The notes below the pieces were generated by a model that was not told where the DNA came from, did not search any database, and saw only the letters and a list, made by a program, of their open reading frames with translations. Shown here piece after piece: positions 36,031 to 45,437 of a stretch of 64,000 nucleotides of DNA (within the stretch, counting starts at the first letter, position 1; the number at the start of each line of letters is the position of its first letter). The stretch covers positions 62,001 through 126,000 of the forward strand of contig JBBKXJ010000018.1 of assembly GCA_037969395.1 (NCBI GenBank). Reading direction: 5' to 3'. Source of the DNA: JBBKXJ01 sp037969395. GTDB lineage: Bacteria; Pseudomonadota; Gammaproteobacteria; Pseudomonadales; JAUIET01. Both the position numbers and the translations under genes were made by a program.

Positions 36031-37821
36031 ATGTCACAACCCGTAAAAATGCCGCGTTCACTGGAAATGACCATTGATTTGCGTCGCCTGCTTGCCGATC
36101 TGCAGGAAGATGGCCGCATTGACCAGGCTGACGTTGATCGCCTGGTCGCCACCGGCCGTGACCGGCGGGAGGCCGCGCAGCATCCACTTAACTATGTGGC
36201 AGACCAACAGTTGGACGACCTGGCCCGCCCGGACACGCAGTTAAAGATCGACGCCCTGGTCGAATGGTTAGGCCAGCGGGCGCAGCAGAACGTTGCGCAT
36301 ATTGACCCGCTAAAAATCGATGTGCAGGCGGTCACGCAGGTAATGTCTTACGCGTTTGCCCAACGCCACCAGATTCTCGCGTTGCAGGTGAGTAATGACG
36401 AGGTGGTGATCGCCAGCGGGCAACCGTTCATAGCGCAGTGGGAATCGGATTTAGCTCACGTGTTGCGCAAATCTATTACGCGGGTGGTGGCCGACCCGGC
36501 TGACATCGCGCGTTATATGATCGAGTTCTATACGCTGGCACGGTCGGTTAGCGGCTATACGCAAGATGGCAAGAAATCCGGAGCGGGGCTCGCCAACCTC
36601 GAACAAATGCTGCAGCTGGGTCAGCTGAAGGAGCCGGATGCCAACGACCAGCACATAGTTAATATTGTCGACTGGTTATTTCAGTACGCCTTCGAGCAGC
36701 GGGCCAGCGATATCCATATCGAGCCGCGGCGCGAGCAAGGCAACATACGCTTTCGCATCGATGGCGTGCTATGCCCGGTGTACGAACTGCCTATGCAGGT
36801 GGTCACCGCCGTGACCAGCCGCATCAAAATTCTGGGCCGTATGGATGTCGCTGAAAAACGTCGCCCGCAGGATGGCCGCCTGAAAACGGTTAGCCCCGAC
36901 GGCAACGAAGTGGAGTTGCGACTGTCGACGCTGCCAACCGCATTCGGTGAAAAGCTGGTCATGCGTATTTTTGACCCGGACGTATTGCTGAAATCTTTTG
37001 CCGAACTGGGGCTGGCCAACGACGACTATGATCGTTGGAATGCCATGACGCGCACGCCACACGGTATTGTTTTGGTCACCGGTCCGACCGGCTCTGGTAA
37101 AACTACCACGCTGTATTCGACCTTGAAGCAGCTGTCCACACCTGATGTGAACGTCTGCACCATCGAAGATCCAATTGAAATGGTCGAACCCGCGTTCAAT
37201 CAAATGCAAGTGCAACATAATATCGATCTTGACTTTGCCAGTGGTGTGCGAGCTCTGCTCAGGCAGGATCCTGACATCATTATGATTGGTGAAATTCGAG
37301 ATCTTGAAACGGCAGAAATGGCGATTCAAGCGTCGCTAACGGGTCACCTGGTGTTATCTACGTTGCATACCAACGACAGCCCGACGGCAATTACGCGCTT
37401 GCTGGAACTTGGCGTGCCAGCGTATTTGATCAAGGCAACTTTGCTCGGCGTTATGGCGCAACGGCTGGTACGTACGCTATGCCAGCACTGTAAGGAAAAA
37501 GTCGATCTCGATGCATCGGCCTGGCAGCAAATGACCCAGCCGTGGAAGGTGAACGCACCGCAACATATGTATCAGCCGGTAGGCTGCCTGGAGTGTCGTA
37601 ACAGTGGTTATCTCGGGCGCCAGGGTTTATACGAAGTCATGCCATTAAATGAAAATATCAAACACCTGATCACTAACGATTGTGATATAGCGCAACTGCG
37701 CACCGCCAGTATGCGTGCCGGCATGCGCACGCTGCGGCTCAGCGGCGCGCAAAAAGTTGGCGCTGGCGATACCACCATTGCCGAAATAATGCGCGTCGCG
37801 CCAGCGCCTGACAACGGCTAG
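36031..37821 (+). CDS. GspE/PilB-family secretion-type ATPase
   Basis: A 596-residue ATPase of the type II secretion / type IV pilus class. An N-terminal MshEN-like domain precedes the motor: Walker A GPTGSGKTTTLYSTL, the Asp box with IEDPIEMVEPAFNQMQV, Walker B DPDIIMIGEIRDLETAE, and the His box GHLVLSTLHTND. A zinc tetracysteine pair (CQHC and CLEC) follows. I start at 36031 with AGGAAAT upstream; the frame from 35962 lies in repeat-like sequence. No other secretion or pilus gene is adjacent, so it may be an orphan motor, as PA5210 is in Pseudomonas. Confidence 0.88.
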   Translation: MSQPVKMPRSLEMTIDLRRLLADLQEDGRIDQADVDRLVATGRDRREAAQHPLNYVADQQLDDLARPDTQLKIDALVEWLGQRAQQNVAHIDPLKIDVQAVTQVMSYAFAQRHQILALQVSNDEVVIASGQPFIAQWESDLAHVLRKSITRVVADPADIARYMIEFYTLARSVSGYTQDGKKSGAGLANLEQMLQLGQLKEPDANDQHIVNIVDWLFQYAFEQRASDIHIEPRREQGNIRFRIDGVLCPVYELPMQVVTAVTSRIKILGRMDVAEKRRPQDGRLKTVSPDGNEVELRLSTLPTAFGEKLVMRIFDPDVLLKSFAELGLANDDYDRWNAMTRTPHGIVLVTGPTGSGKTTTLYSTLKQLSTPDVNVCTIEDPIEMVEPAFNQMQVQHNIDLDFASGVRALLRQDPDIIMIGEIRDLETAEMAIQASLTGHLVLSTLHTNDSPTAITRLLELGVPAYLIKATLLGVMAQRLVRTLCQHCKEKVDLDASAWQQMTQPWKVNAPQHMYQPVGCLECRNSGYLGRQGLYEVMPLNENIKHLITNDCDIAQLRTASMRAGMRTLRLSGAQKVGAGDTTIAEIMRVAPAPDNG

Positions 37822-37864
37822 CATGCGCTACGCACACGCAGCACTACAAACCTGATCAATCTGC

Positions 37865-37881
37865 GCGTGCGCACTGCACGC
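37865..37881. repeat. short GCGTGC/GCACGC palindrome
   Basis: Six-base arms around a five-base loop in the gap before glnE; similar in composition to the palindromes at 35971 and 47456. Confidence 0.35.
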
Positions 37882-37956
37882 CATAAAAAATTTTCGTTCG
37901 GGTTCAGGCTGGCCTTTCGCGCTACAATAAAGCTCCCATAACAATTGACCAAGACC

Positions 37957-40863
37957 ATGTTGCAGCTACCGTATGCGCACATCCCCGAGCCGTTGCGCGA
38001 CGCGCTAACACAATTCCTGCGGCGCTTGAATGAAAGCGCTGACGCGAATGTATTGCAAGACATCGTCGAGCATTTCAACCAGCTACCCGAGCAGGCACAG
38101 CAGCTCGCGCGCATTTGTGCCATCAGCCAGTTTGTAGCAGACAGTTGCGTCAGCCATCCTCACCTGCTGCTGGAACTATTCACATCTAGCGACCTGCAGC
38201 GGGATTACTCAGCAGATGAACTGCAGCTTAGGCTGCAGGCGAGCATCAACGCCGCAGAACAGCTGTCTGAAGAGGGTTTGGGGAAGATGCTGCGTGTGCT
38301 GCGGCGACGTGAGGTGATACGTTTTATCTGGCGTGACCTGAACCGCCTTAGCAGCTTGTCGCAACTAACGCACGAACTAAGCTGGCTGGCGGATGCCTGT
38401 CTGCAAAACGGCCTGCACTATCTGCATACCAAGTGTTGTGAGCAATACGGCACACCGCACAGCGACGTTACAGCGGCCACACAGCACCTGGTCGTAATAG
38501 GCATGGGTAAGCTGGGAGCGCACGAGCTTAATTTGTCGTCAGACATTGATTTAATGTTTGCCTATCCGAGTGCGGGATCGACGCAGGGTGGCAGCAAAAG
38601 CATCAGCAATAATGAGTTCTTTACCCGCCTCGGGCAGCGTTTAATCAAACTGATCGATCAGCAGACCGTGGACGGTTTCGTGTTTCGGGTCGATATGCGT
38701 CTGCGGCCGTATGGCCAGAGCGGCGCGTTGGCAATGAGCTTCGACGCGATGAGCGAGTATTACCAAAGCCAGGGCCGTGATTGGGAACGCTACGCGATGA
38801 TCAAGGCGCGCATTGCGGCCGGCGACCACGTTGCCGGTTCACAGTTACTGCTTAGCTTGCGACCGTTCGTCTATCGCCGCTACATCGACTTCAGCGTGTT
38901 CGAATCGCTGCGCTCCATGAAAGCCATGATTGTGCGCGAGGTGGCACGCAAGAATCTGCGCGGCAATATCAAGCTGGGTGCCGGCGGTATCCGCGAAATT
39001 GAGTTTATTGTACAGGCGTTTCAATTACTGCGCGGCGGCCAGGACCCGGCCTTGCAAACGCGCGCCCTGCTTGCCGTTATGCCGGTGCTGCAGCGAGAGG
39101 GTTTGTTGTCTGCTGCTGCAGTTATGCAGTTGACCGAAGCCTATGAGTATCTGCGTAATGTTGAGCATGCCCTGCAAGCCATGGAGGATCGCCAGACGCA
39201 GGAGCTGCCGAGCACGAAGATTGACGGTTTGCGGCTGGCCTTTGCGCTGGGAAGCAACAGTTGGCAGGAGTTTTCTGACTGTCTGGCACAGCATCGCGAC
39301 ACAGTGAGCCAACACTTTAACGACACCATCGAACCCGCGTCCGAGCGCGAAGATGAGCAGGTCGAAGCCCAGGCAAAGTTATGGGAAGAGGTGTGGGATG
39401 CCGCTATCGATCAGGATGATGCGCTGGAGAAGCTAGGCGATGCCGGCTTTGTCGATGCCGATTCAGCCTGGCGCGCGCTGACCGATTTGCACGCCAGCGC
39501 GGCCCACATGCAGTCGATAGGAGTGGCCCGGCTCGACCTGTTAATGCCTTTGTTGCTGGCCCGTTGTGCCGAATGTAACAACCCGGATCAAACCCTGGTG
39601 CGGGTGTTGCCCCTGCTGCAGTCGGTATTGCGCCGCTCGGCTTATCTGTTATTGCTGACGGAAAATCGGCAAGCGTTGCAGCATCTGGTTGAACTGTGCA
39701 GTGCCAGTCCGTGGATTGCCGAGCAGTTGGCCAAGCACCCGGCCTTGCTCGATGAGCTGCTCGATGCCAGAACGCTGTTCCAGCCGCCCGACCGCGCCGA
39801 ACTGCAGGCCAGTCTGCGTCAGCAAATGTTGCGCATTGACGAGCATGACGAGGAAGCGCAAATGGAGCAGCTGCGCTATTTTCGCATGTCTTACGGCCTG
39901 CGCGTCGCTGCCGCCGAGGTCAGTGGCGCACTGCCGTTAATGAAGGTCAGTGACTATTTAACCTTTATCGCCGAAGCGATTTTACAATACGTATTACAAC
40001 TTGCCTGGCAGCAGTTGCTGCTTAAACACGGCCAGCCGCAAGACTGCGTCGAACCGGGCAAGCCGAATTTTATCATCGTTGCCTACGGTAAATTGGGCGG
40101 CATCGAACTGGGCCACAATTCAGACCTGGACCTGGTGTTCATCCACCAGGGTAATGCCACGGCGAAGACCGATGGCAAGCGACCGCTCGACAGCCTTACG
40201 CTTTACACGCGTTTGGGCCAACGCATCATCCATATTTTGAATACACGAACGGCGTTGGGCCAGCTGTATGAAGTGGATATGCGTTTGCGGCCGTCTGGCA
40301 ATTCCGGGTTGTTGGTGAGTTCGGTAAAAGCGTTCGAAGACTATCAACTGCAGCGAGCCTGGACCTGGGAGCATCAGGCGCTGGTACGCGCCCGCGTGGT
40401 GGTAGGTCCGGTGGTGCTGGCGGAGTGGTTTGAACAGTTTCGCCGGCGCGTTTTATGTCTGCAGCGCGACGCGGCGCAGTTGCGTGAAGACGTCAGCGCT
40501 ATGCGCAAAAAAATGCGCGACAACTTGCTTACCGGTGTGCGTGATGGCGAATTTCACCTAAAACATAGCGCTGGTGCTATCGTCGATATTGAATTTATGG
40601 TGCAATACGTGGTGCTGCTGTGGTCTGCGCAGCATCCTGATCTATGCCTTTTTACTGATAACATCAGAATACTTGAGGGCCTGGAGGCAGCCGAATTATT
40701 TAGTGCCGATGACGCAGAGCAATTGCGGGATGTCTATAAATCCTATCGGACTTGTTTGCACCGGCGCACGCTACAACAGGAATCCGCGTTGATCGATGCA
40801 ACGCAATTGCAAAATGAACGCCAGGTTGTGCTGCAAAAATGGCACGAATTATTTGAGGAATGA
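37957..40863 (+). CDS. glnE: bifunctional glutamine synthetase adenylyltransferase/deadenylase GlnE
   Basis: GlnE attaches and removes AMP on glutamine synthetase according to PII and glutamine signals. The 968 residues hold two nucleotidyltransferase domains: the N-terminal removing domain (GMGKLGAHELNLSSDIDLMF) and the C-terminal adenylylating domain (AYGKLGGIELGHNSDLDLVF), each with the metal-binding Asp pair. I use the ATG at 37957; an in-frame TTG four codons earlier lacks a ribosome-binding site. ilvE follows, the usual glnE-ilvE-waaF order. Confidence 0.95.
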   Translation: MLQLPYAHIPEPLRDALTQFLRRLNESADANVLQDIVEHFNQLPEQAQQLARICAISQFVADSCVSHPHLLLELFTSSDLQRDYSADELQLRLQASINAAEQLSEEGLGKMLRVLRRREVIRFIWRDLNRLSSLSQLTHELSWLADACLQNGLHYLHTKCCEQYGTPHSDVTAATQHLVVIGMGKLGAHELNLSSDIDLMFAYPSAGSTQGGSKSISNNEFFTRLGQRLIKLIDQQTVDGFVFRVDMRLRPYGQSGALAMSFDAMSEYYQSQGRDWERYAMIKARIAAGDHVAGSQLLLSLRPFVYRRYIDFSVFESLRSMKAMIVREVARKNLRGNIKLGAGGIREIEFIVQAFQLLRGGQDPALQTRALLAVMPVLQREGLLSAAAVMQLTEAYEYLRNVEHALQAMEDRQTQELPSTKIDGLRLAFALGSNSWQEFSDCLAQHRDTVSQHFNDTIEPASEREDEQVEAQAKLWEEVWDAAIDQDDALEKLGDAGFVDADSAWRALTDLHASAAHMQSIGVARLDLLMPLLLARCAECNNPDQTLVRVLPLLQSVLRRSAYLLLLTENRQALQHLVELCSASPWIAEQLAKHPALLDELLDARTLFQPPDRAELQASLRQQMLRIDEHDEEAQMEQLRYFRMSYGLRVAAAEVSGALPLMKVSDYLTFIAEAILQYVLQLAWQQLLLKHGQPQDCVEPGKPNFIIVAYGKLGGIELGHNSDLDLVFIHQGNATAKTDGKRPLDSLTLYTRLGQRIIHILNTRTALGQLYEVDMRLRPSGNSGLLVSSVKAFEDYQLQRAWTWEHQALVRARVVVGPVVLAEWFEQFRRRVLCLQRDAAQLREDVSAMRKKMRDNLLTGVRDGEFHLKHSAGAIVDIEFMVQYVVLLWSAQHPDLCLFTDNIRILEGLEAAELFSADDAEQLRDVYKSYRTCLHRRTLQQESALIDATQLQNERQVVLQKWHELFEE

Positions 40864-40881
40864 TTTTGAGGAGTACGATTT

Positions 40882-41814
40882 ATGTCTATGGCTGACCGCG
40901 ATGGAGTTATCTGGTTTGACGGCAAGTTAGTGCCGTGGCGCGAAGCCAATGTACATGTGCTAACCCACACGCTGCACTATGGCATGGGTGTATTTGAAGG
41001 CGTGCGTGCTTACAAGACCGAAGATCGCGGCACCTGTATTTTTGGGCTGCAAGAGCATACCAATCGCCTGTTTAATTCGGCACACATCATGGGTATGAAA
41101 ATACCGTTTAGCAAAGACGAGATTAACGCCGCGCAGCGTACCGTCGTTAAGGAAAACAAACTGCAGGAAGGCTATTTAAGGCCCATGTGCTTTTACGGCT
41201 CCGAGGGTATGGGCATACGCGCCGACAATCTCAGCGTGCATACCATTGTTGCCGCCTGGGAGTGGCCGCACTATATGTCACCCGAGGCGCAGGAAGCCGG
41301 CATTAAAGTGCGCACGTCGTCATACACTCGCCACCACGTTAATATTTCCATGTGCAAGGCCAAGGCAAATGGGCACTACATTAACTCCATGCTGGCGCTA
41401 AAAGAGGCACTCGATAGCGGCTGCGACGAAGCGCTTCTGTTAGACAACGAAGGCTATGTTGCCGAAGGCAGTGGCGAGAATATTTTTCTTGTACGCGGCA
41501 ATCAAATCCACACGCCTGAACTCACTTCCTGTCTCGATGGTATTACCCGCCGCACTATTTTCGAATTTGCTAATGAGCTTGGCCTGGAGGTAAAAGAGCG
41601 GCGCATTACTCGCGACGAAGTCTACATCGCCGACGAAGCGTTTTTTACCGGCACAGCGGTTGAAGTCGTACCGATACGCGAATTGGACGGTCGCCAGATC
41701 GGTGCCGGTCGGCGCGGCCCGATAACTGAAAAATTGCAAACCATGTATTTTGATCAGGTACGTGGCCGCCGCAGCGAACACCTGCAATGGCTGACTCCGG
41801 TTGACAACGATTAA
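40882..41814 (+). CDS. ilvE: branched-chain amino acid aminotransferase IlvE
   Basis: This PLP fold-type IV transaminase makes the final amino-group transfer to leucine, isoleucine and valine. The 310-residue length is typical. GVFEGVRAYKT near the N-terminus, the PLP-lysine region KANGHYINSMLALKEAL, and EGSGENIFLV are family hallmarks. GAGGAG precedes the ATG, 18 bases after glnE. Confidence 0.96.
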   Translation: MSMADRDGVIWFDGKLVPWREANVHVLTHTLHYGMGVFEGVRAYKTEDRGTCIFGLQEHTNRLFNSAHIMGMKIPFSKDEINAAQRTVVKENKLQEGYLRPMCFYGSEGMGIRADNLSVHTIVAAWEWPHYMSPEAQEAGIKVRTSSYTRHHVNISMCKAKANGHYINSMLALKEALDSGCDEALLLDNEGYVAEGSGENIFLVRGNQIHTPELTSCLDGITRRTIFEFANELGLEVKERRITRDEVYIADEAFFTGTAVEVVPIRELDGRQIGAGRRGPITEKLQTMYFDQVRGRRSEHLQWLTPVDND

Positions 41815-41829
41815 CGCACGCCTTTAAAA

Positions 41830-42858
41830 ATGACTAGCCCGCTGCTCATCATTGGCCCCTCCTGGGTCGGAGATATGATGATGTCGCAGGCCTTGTACCG
41901 CCTGCTCAATGCCGCTGATCCCGAGCGTCCCATCGACGTGCTGGCACCCGGCTGGAGCTTGCCGTTACTGGAGTTGATGCCTGAAGTGCGCCACGGCTGG
42001 GAAATGCCGCTCGGTCATGGCCAGCTGGAGTTGCTGGCGCGCTATCGCATGGCGCGTCAGCTGCGCCGGTCGGGATATGCGCAGGCCATTGTATTGCCTA
42101 ACTCGTTTAAGTCAGCGCTGATTCCCTATTGGGCGAAAATTCCGAAGCGCACGGGCTGGCGCGGGGAGATGCGTTATCGCTTGCTGAACGACGTGCGCAT
42201 GCTCGACAAGCAGGCGTATCCGCTCATGGTGCAGCGCTTTTTAGCGCTGGGACTCGAGCCCAACGCCGCGCTGCCGCAACCGCTGCCAAATCCGTATATT
42301 GAGATCGATACCGCGCTGGTAACGCAGACGCTGGCAGACTACCAACTTAACACCGATAGGCCGATAATCGCGCTCTGCCCTGGTGCCGAGTTCGGGCCCG
42401 CTAAACAGTGGCCTGAGGAATACTTCGCCGCGCTTGCGCAGCAGAAAATTGTCGACGGCTATCAGATTTTCCTGCTTGGCTCGGCTAACGATCAGGCAGT
42501 GGTGCAAGGCATAATCGAGCGCTTACCCGAAGCCGCGCAGCTGCATTGCAGCAACCTTGCCGGCAAAACTAAACTGGCAGAAGCCACCTTGTTGATGGCG
42601 GCTGCGGCAGCGGTGGTGTGCAACGATTCCGGCCTGCTGCATATCGCGGCCGCGCTCAACAAGCGGCTGATCGCCATTTATGGGTCCACGTCGCCAAACT
42701 TTACGCCGCCGTTGGCCGACCGTGTCGCTATTCAATCGTTGCCGGTTGATTGCGGACCATGCTTTCAACGCACCTGCCCACTGGAGCATTTGAAATGCCT
42801 GACCGGGGTAAAACCCGCACGCGTTATCGAAAGTCTGGACCAGTTGCTGGCAACCTAG
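41830..42858 (+). CDS. waaF: ADP-heptose:LPS heptosyltransferase II
   Basis: A GT9 glycosyltransferase of 342 residues that adds the second heptose to the LPS inner core. The N-terminus LLIIGPSWVGDMMMSQALY and the C-terminal CLTGVKPARV are WaaF-like; the ADP-heptose site is ALCPGAEFGPAKQWPEEYF, and VCNDSGLLHIAAAL follows. It starts 15 bases after ilvE. No other core LPS gene follows. Confidence 0.93.
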   Translation: MTSPLLIIGPSWVGDMMMSQALYRLLNAADPERPIDVLAPGWSLPLLELMPEVRHGWEMPLGHGQLELLARYRMARQLRRSGYAQAIVLPNSFKSALIPYWAKIPKRTGWRGEMRYRLLNDVRMLDKQAYPLMVQRFLALGLEPNAALPQPLPNPYIEIDTALVTQTLADYQLNTDRPIIALCPGAEFGPAKQWPEEYFAALAQQKIVDGYQIFLLGSANDQAVVQGIIERLPEAAQLHCSNLAGKTKLAEATLLMAAAAAVVCNDSGLLHIAAALNKRLIAIYGSTSPNFTPPLADRVAIQSLPVDCGPCFQRTCPLEHLKCLTGVKPARVIESLDQLLAT

Positions 42859-42907
42859 ATTTGAAATTCAGGTTTAAAACTCAGAACTAAAGCCAGCCCT
42901 TAGAAAG

Positions 42908-43867
42908 CTATTGTGCTTTTAGTCTGACCTTACGTAGATCAACCGTCACCTTGCCGACTCTGCTTTGTGATCCTTCTACCTGCAAAGGTAAGCGGCTTTT
43001 GGGGTCGACAGAGATCACTATTGGTCCATTTAGGCCCAGGAATTCAAACGCCTCTTCTTCCGGTTCCGTACCCAACAGCTTGGTCGTTAGTTCGATTTGT
43101 AAGGTATTCAGTTTTGCAGTAACGGAGCGGGTGCCGCTGTAGTCGTTCAGACGATAATTGGCTTTGACCGGCTCGCTGCCGGTTACCGTCAGGGTCGCCG
43201 CGTACAGTTGCTTATCAGTAAAAACCGTGGTTGTCACTGCATCGCCAGCTTTGGCGAGCGCTTTGCTACTGGCAATTAACAGCAAAGCGGAAGGGTCGTG
43301 TACGGCTGCCGATCCGGCACTAACGGCTCTTAGCGGGATCAGTTGCTCGCTGGAAGTGCGCCATTGTGCAGAGTCGAACTTCAGATCGCTGGACTGGGAC
43401 TCCTTGCGTACCCGGTACACCGCGTTGCGCAGATATCGATACAATTTAAGCCGGGTATTCGACCCCGTGGTCATGCGCTCTCGTTGGTAGACGCGGAAGT
43501 CCCGCGGATCCATCCAGATGCGCATTTCGCCGCGATTGCTCATTAGTTCAGAGCGTATATGTAGCAGCGCCAGCGTGTCATTGAGCGGCTCAAGCGGTTG
43601 CTGCCGCTCGACTTTTAGCAGTTTTTTACGCGCTTTATCAGCGTCTATTGTGGATAGCTTAAACTGTAGTTTGCCGCTGACAAACAGTTTGCTGGCCTGA
43701 AATTCCAGCTGTTGCCACGGTACTTCCACGCTGCTGGCGGGCACATTGTCACTGTGCGCGGGCAGCGCCGGTAGCAATACTGCGCTGGCGGCAAAACAGC
43801 AGCGCATAGCAATTAAAAATGAGCGCATTGCTGCGCTTTGTTGCCGGTTTCTGCGAGTACTATTCAT
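42908..43867 (-). CDS. secreted protein of unknown function (DUF3108-like end)
   Basis: A 319-residue exported protein: signal peptide near residues 14-40 (CCFAASAVLLPALPAHS), then a beta-rich domain. The C-terminal part (FLGLNGPIVISVDPKSRLPL, then VGKVTVDLRKVRL) resembles the end of DUF3108-type periplasmic proteins, a weak resemblance. It is the last gene of the five-gene lipid operon upstream and overlaps the acyltransferase by eight bases, so it probably acts in the envelope on the same product. The function is not known. Confidence 0.6.
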   Translation of the reverse strand: MNSTRRNRQQSAAMRSFLIAMRCCFAASAVLLPALPAHSDNVPASSVEVPWQQLEFQASKLFVSGKLQFKLSTIDADKARKKLLKVERQQPLEPLNDTLALLHIRSELMSNRGEMRIWMDPRDFRVYQRERMTTGSNTRLKLYRYLRNAVYRVRKESQSSDLKFDSAQWRTSSEQLIPLRAVSAGSAAVHDPSALLLIASSKALAKAGDAVTTTVFTDKQLYAATLTVTGSEPVKANYRLNDYSGTRSVTAKLNTLQIELTTKLLGTEPEEEAFEFLGLNGPIVISVDPKSRLPLQVEGSQSRVGKVTVDLRKVRLKAQ

Positions 43868-44792
43868 AAGCTGTGCGCGGCCAGCGCCGTTTTAGACACA
43901 TCCATTCGGTGGGAGTTGAGCGAATCCATGTTTCAAACAACAGGTTAAGGTCGCGGGTCATCTGCAGCGCTTTGTCATCAATCGACGCCGCTGCGTCCGG
44001 CGCACGAATTGGTTCGCTCAGCTCGACCCGATAGCGCATGCCTGGCAGGCGCTGCACATGCAGGGGCACAAGCTCGCAGTTATAGCGCAAGGCAAGTCTG
44101 GCCGGCGCGCTATTGGTCGCTGCGTCGACCGCAAAAAACGGCAGCAGTTCGCCGCTGTCCAGCCGTGTATCGACCGCTAAACCGATTGCCCGGCCAGCGC
44201 CAAGTTCACGCATTAACACGCGCATACTGCCGTCGCGTGGTGCCAGCTGGCATTGAAACGCCTGCCGTAGCCGCAGCAGTCTGGCGTTCAAAAAGGGGTT
44301 GGTTTCCGGTGCGTAGACCGTTGTAATCGGTATATCGTAATACGGTGCAATCAAGTTACACAGTTGCCAGGCGCCCACATGCGCGGTTACAAAAACGATG
44401 CCGTTACCGTTGCGCAATAATGGCGCGACTGCGTCAGCCGCGACGAATTCAATTCGCTGCGCGCGTTCGTCCCAGAGTCGCTCAAGCAATGCCAGTTCAA
44501 CGACGGCAATACCCAAATGGCCAAACAGGTCTTTGGTCATGACCTTTATTTGCGCAGGCTCCCGAGTCGGGAATGCGACCGCAAGATTGTTGCGTACCGT
44601 CGCGGCTTTTGCGGTCATTGGGCCAATAGTGGCAAATAATCTTTCCGCGGTTCGTAGCGCAAGTGCGGGCGGCATGCGCTGCAGCAGCCAGAAACAACCT
44701 CCGAAGAAAGCATCTTCCAACCGCCATGCGGCACGCTGCAACGCAGGAAACCTGGCGCTCAAGCGTCGTGGAATAAGGTAGTGTTTGCTCAC
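43860..44792 (-). CDS. LpxL/HtrB-like acyltransferase with altered active-site motif
   Basis: A 310-residue member of the lysophospholipid acyltransferase family that contains LpxL and LpxM. It has an N-terminal hydrophobic segment and the family regions NNLAVAFPTREPAQ, AVDTRLDSGELLPFF and LALRYNCELVPLHV. The catalytic HX4(D/E) box reads HVGAWQ: the acidic residue is Gln (codon CAA on the coding strand). It may be inactive, altered or regulatory. It is a clear paralog of the gene at 45438-46430, with the FA2H-like gene between them. The start is GTG at 44792 with a weak ribosome-binding site. The substrate is unknown; in this operon N-acylation of a sphingoid base is possible. Confidence 0.8.
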   Translation of the reverse strand: MSKHYLIPRRLSARFPALQRAAWRLEDAFFGGCFWLLQRMPPALALRTAERLFATIGPMTAKAATVRNNLAVAFPTREPAQIKVMTKDLFGHLGIAVVELALLERLWDERAQRIEFVAADAVAPLLRNGNGIVFVTAHVGAWQLCNLIAPYYDIPITTVYAPETNPFLNARLLRLRQAFQCQLAPRDGSMRVLMRELGAGRAIGLAVDTRLDSGELLPFFAVDAATNSAPARLALRYNCELVPLHVQRLPGMRYRVELSEPIRAPDAAASIDDKALQMTRDLNLLFETWIRSTPTEWMCLKRRWPRTAYE

Positions 44793-44798
44793 GGCGAG

Positions 44799-45416
44799 CT
44801 ATCTAAAAGTTCTGAACACTCGATCCCATAGCGGCGAGCTTACGCCGTAGCGGCCGCCCTCTGCGGAAAAGTGGTGCTGCAGATGATAAATTTTCAGGTA
44901 ATGCAACGCGGGGTGGCGCATCGGAAAGTGATGGCAAGCGTAGTGCAGATAATCGTAGACCAGGTAGCCGATGATAAAGAACGCACAGAATGGTTCTATC
45001 CACGGCGCTGGAATGAACAGGCCAAACAGCAGCCACAGCAACGTCATAATAATCACCGCACCGGCCGGCGGCATGACCAGCCGAGTCTTGTCGTTTGGCG
45101 CATCATGATGGACGCCGTGAAATAAAAACACCAGATACTTGCCGACTCGGCTGCGCGCCGGAAAGTGAAATACGAAACGATGCAAACTATATTCCGCCAG
45201 GGTCCAGGTCGCAATCCCTGCTATCGCGACGACGGCAACCGCCGCGACCGATAAATTGTGTACTGCAAAGCTACGCCATAGCAGGAACGCAACGATTGGG
45301 CTCCAAAACGCCAGCGGCACAATAGGGTGCACGTGGGTAAGAGTTTCCATAAAATCGTTCTTAAACAGCCGTATCGACTGTTGCTTGTTCTGCTGCATGG
45401 TCTGCTTCCGCGTCAT
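44799..45416 (-). CDS. FA2H-type fatty acid hydroxylase (sterol desaturase superfamily)
   Basis: A 205-residue integral-membrane di-iron enzyme with about four membrane helices. All histidine clusters are present: HRFVFH (79-84), HGVHH (100-104), HYACHH (158-163) and HLQHH (178-182). Spacing and length match the fatty acid 2-hydroxylase group that hydroxylates the N-acyl chain of ceramides in other organisms. It sits between two acyltransferase genes in the lipid operon, six bases from the next. The most likely job is hydroxylation of an acyl chain of the cluster lipid. Confidence 0.85.
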   Translation of the reverse strand: MTRKQTMQQNKQQSIRLFKNDFMETLTHVHPIVPLAFWSPIVAFLLWRSFAVHNLSVAAVAVVAIAGIATWTLAEYSLHRFVFHFPARSRVGKYLVFLFHGVHHDAPNDKTRLVMPPAGAVIIMTLLWLLFGLFIPAPWIEPFCAFFIIGYLVYDYLHYACHHFPMRHPALHYLKIYHLQHHFSAEGGRYGVSSPLWDRVFRTFR

Positions 45417-45437
45417 TGCTAATTTTTTAGCGTGTCG

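Noticed and set aside
37945..37956. TTG at 37945 as the glnE start
   Set aside because: It has no ribosome-binding site and adds only four residues; the ATG at 37957 is preferred.
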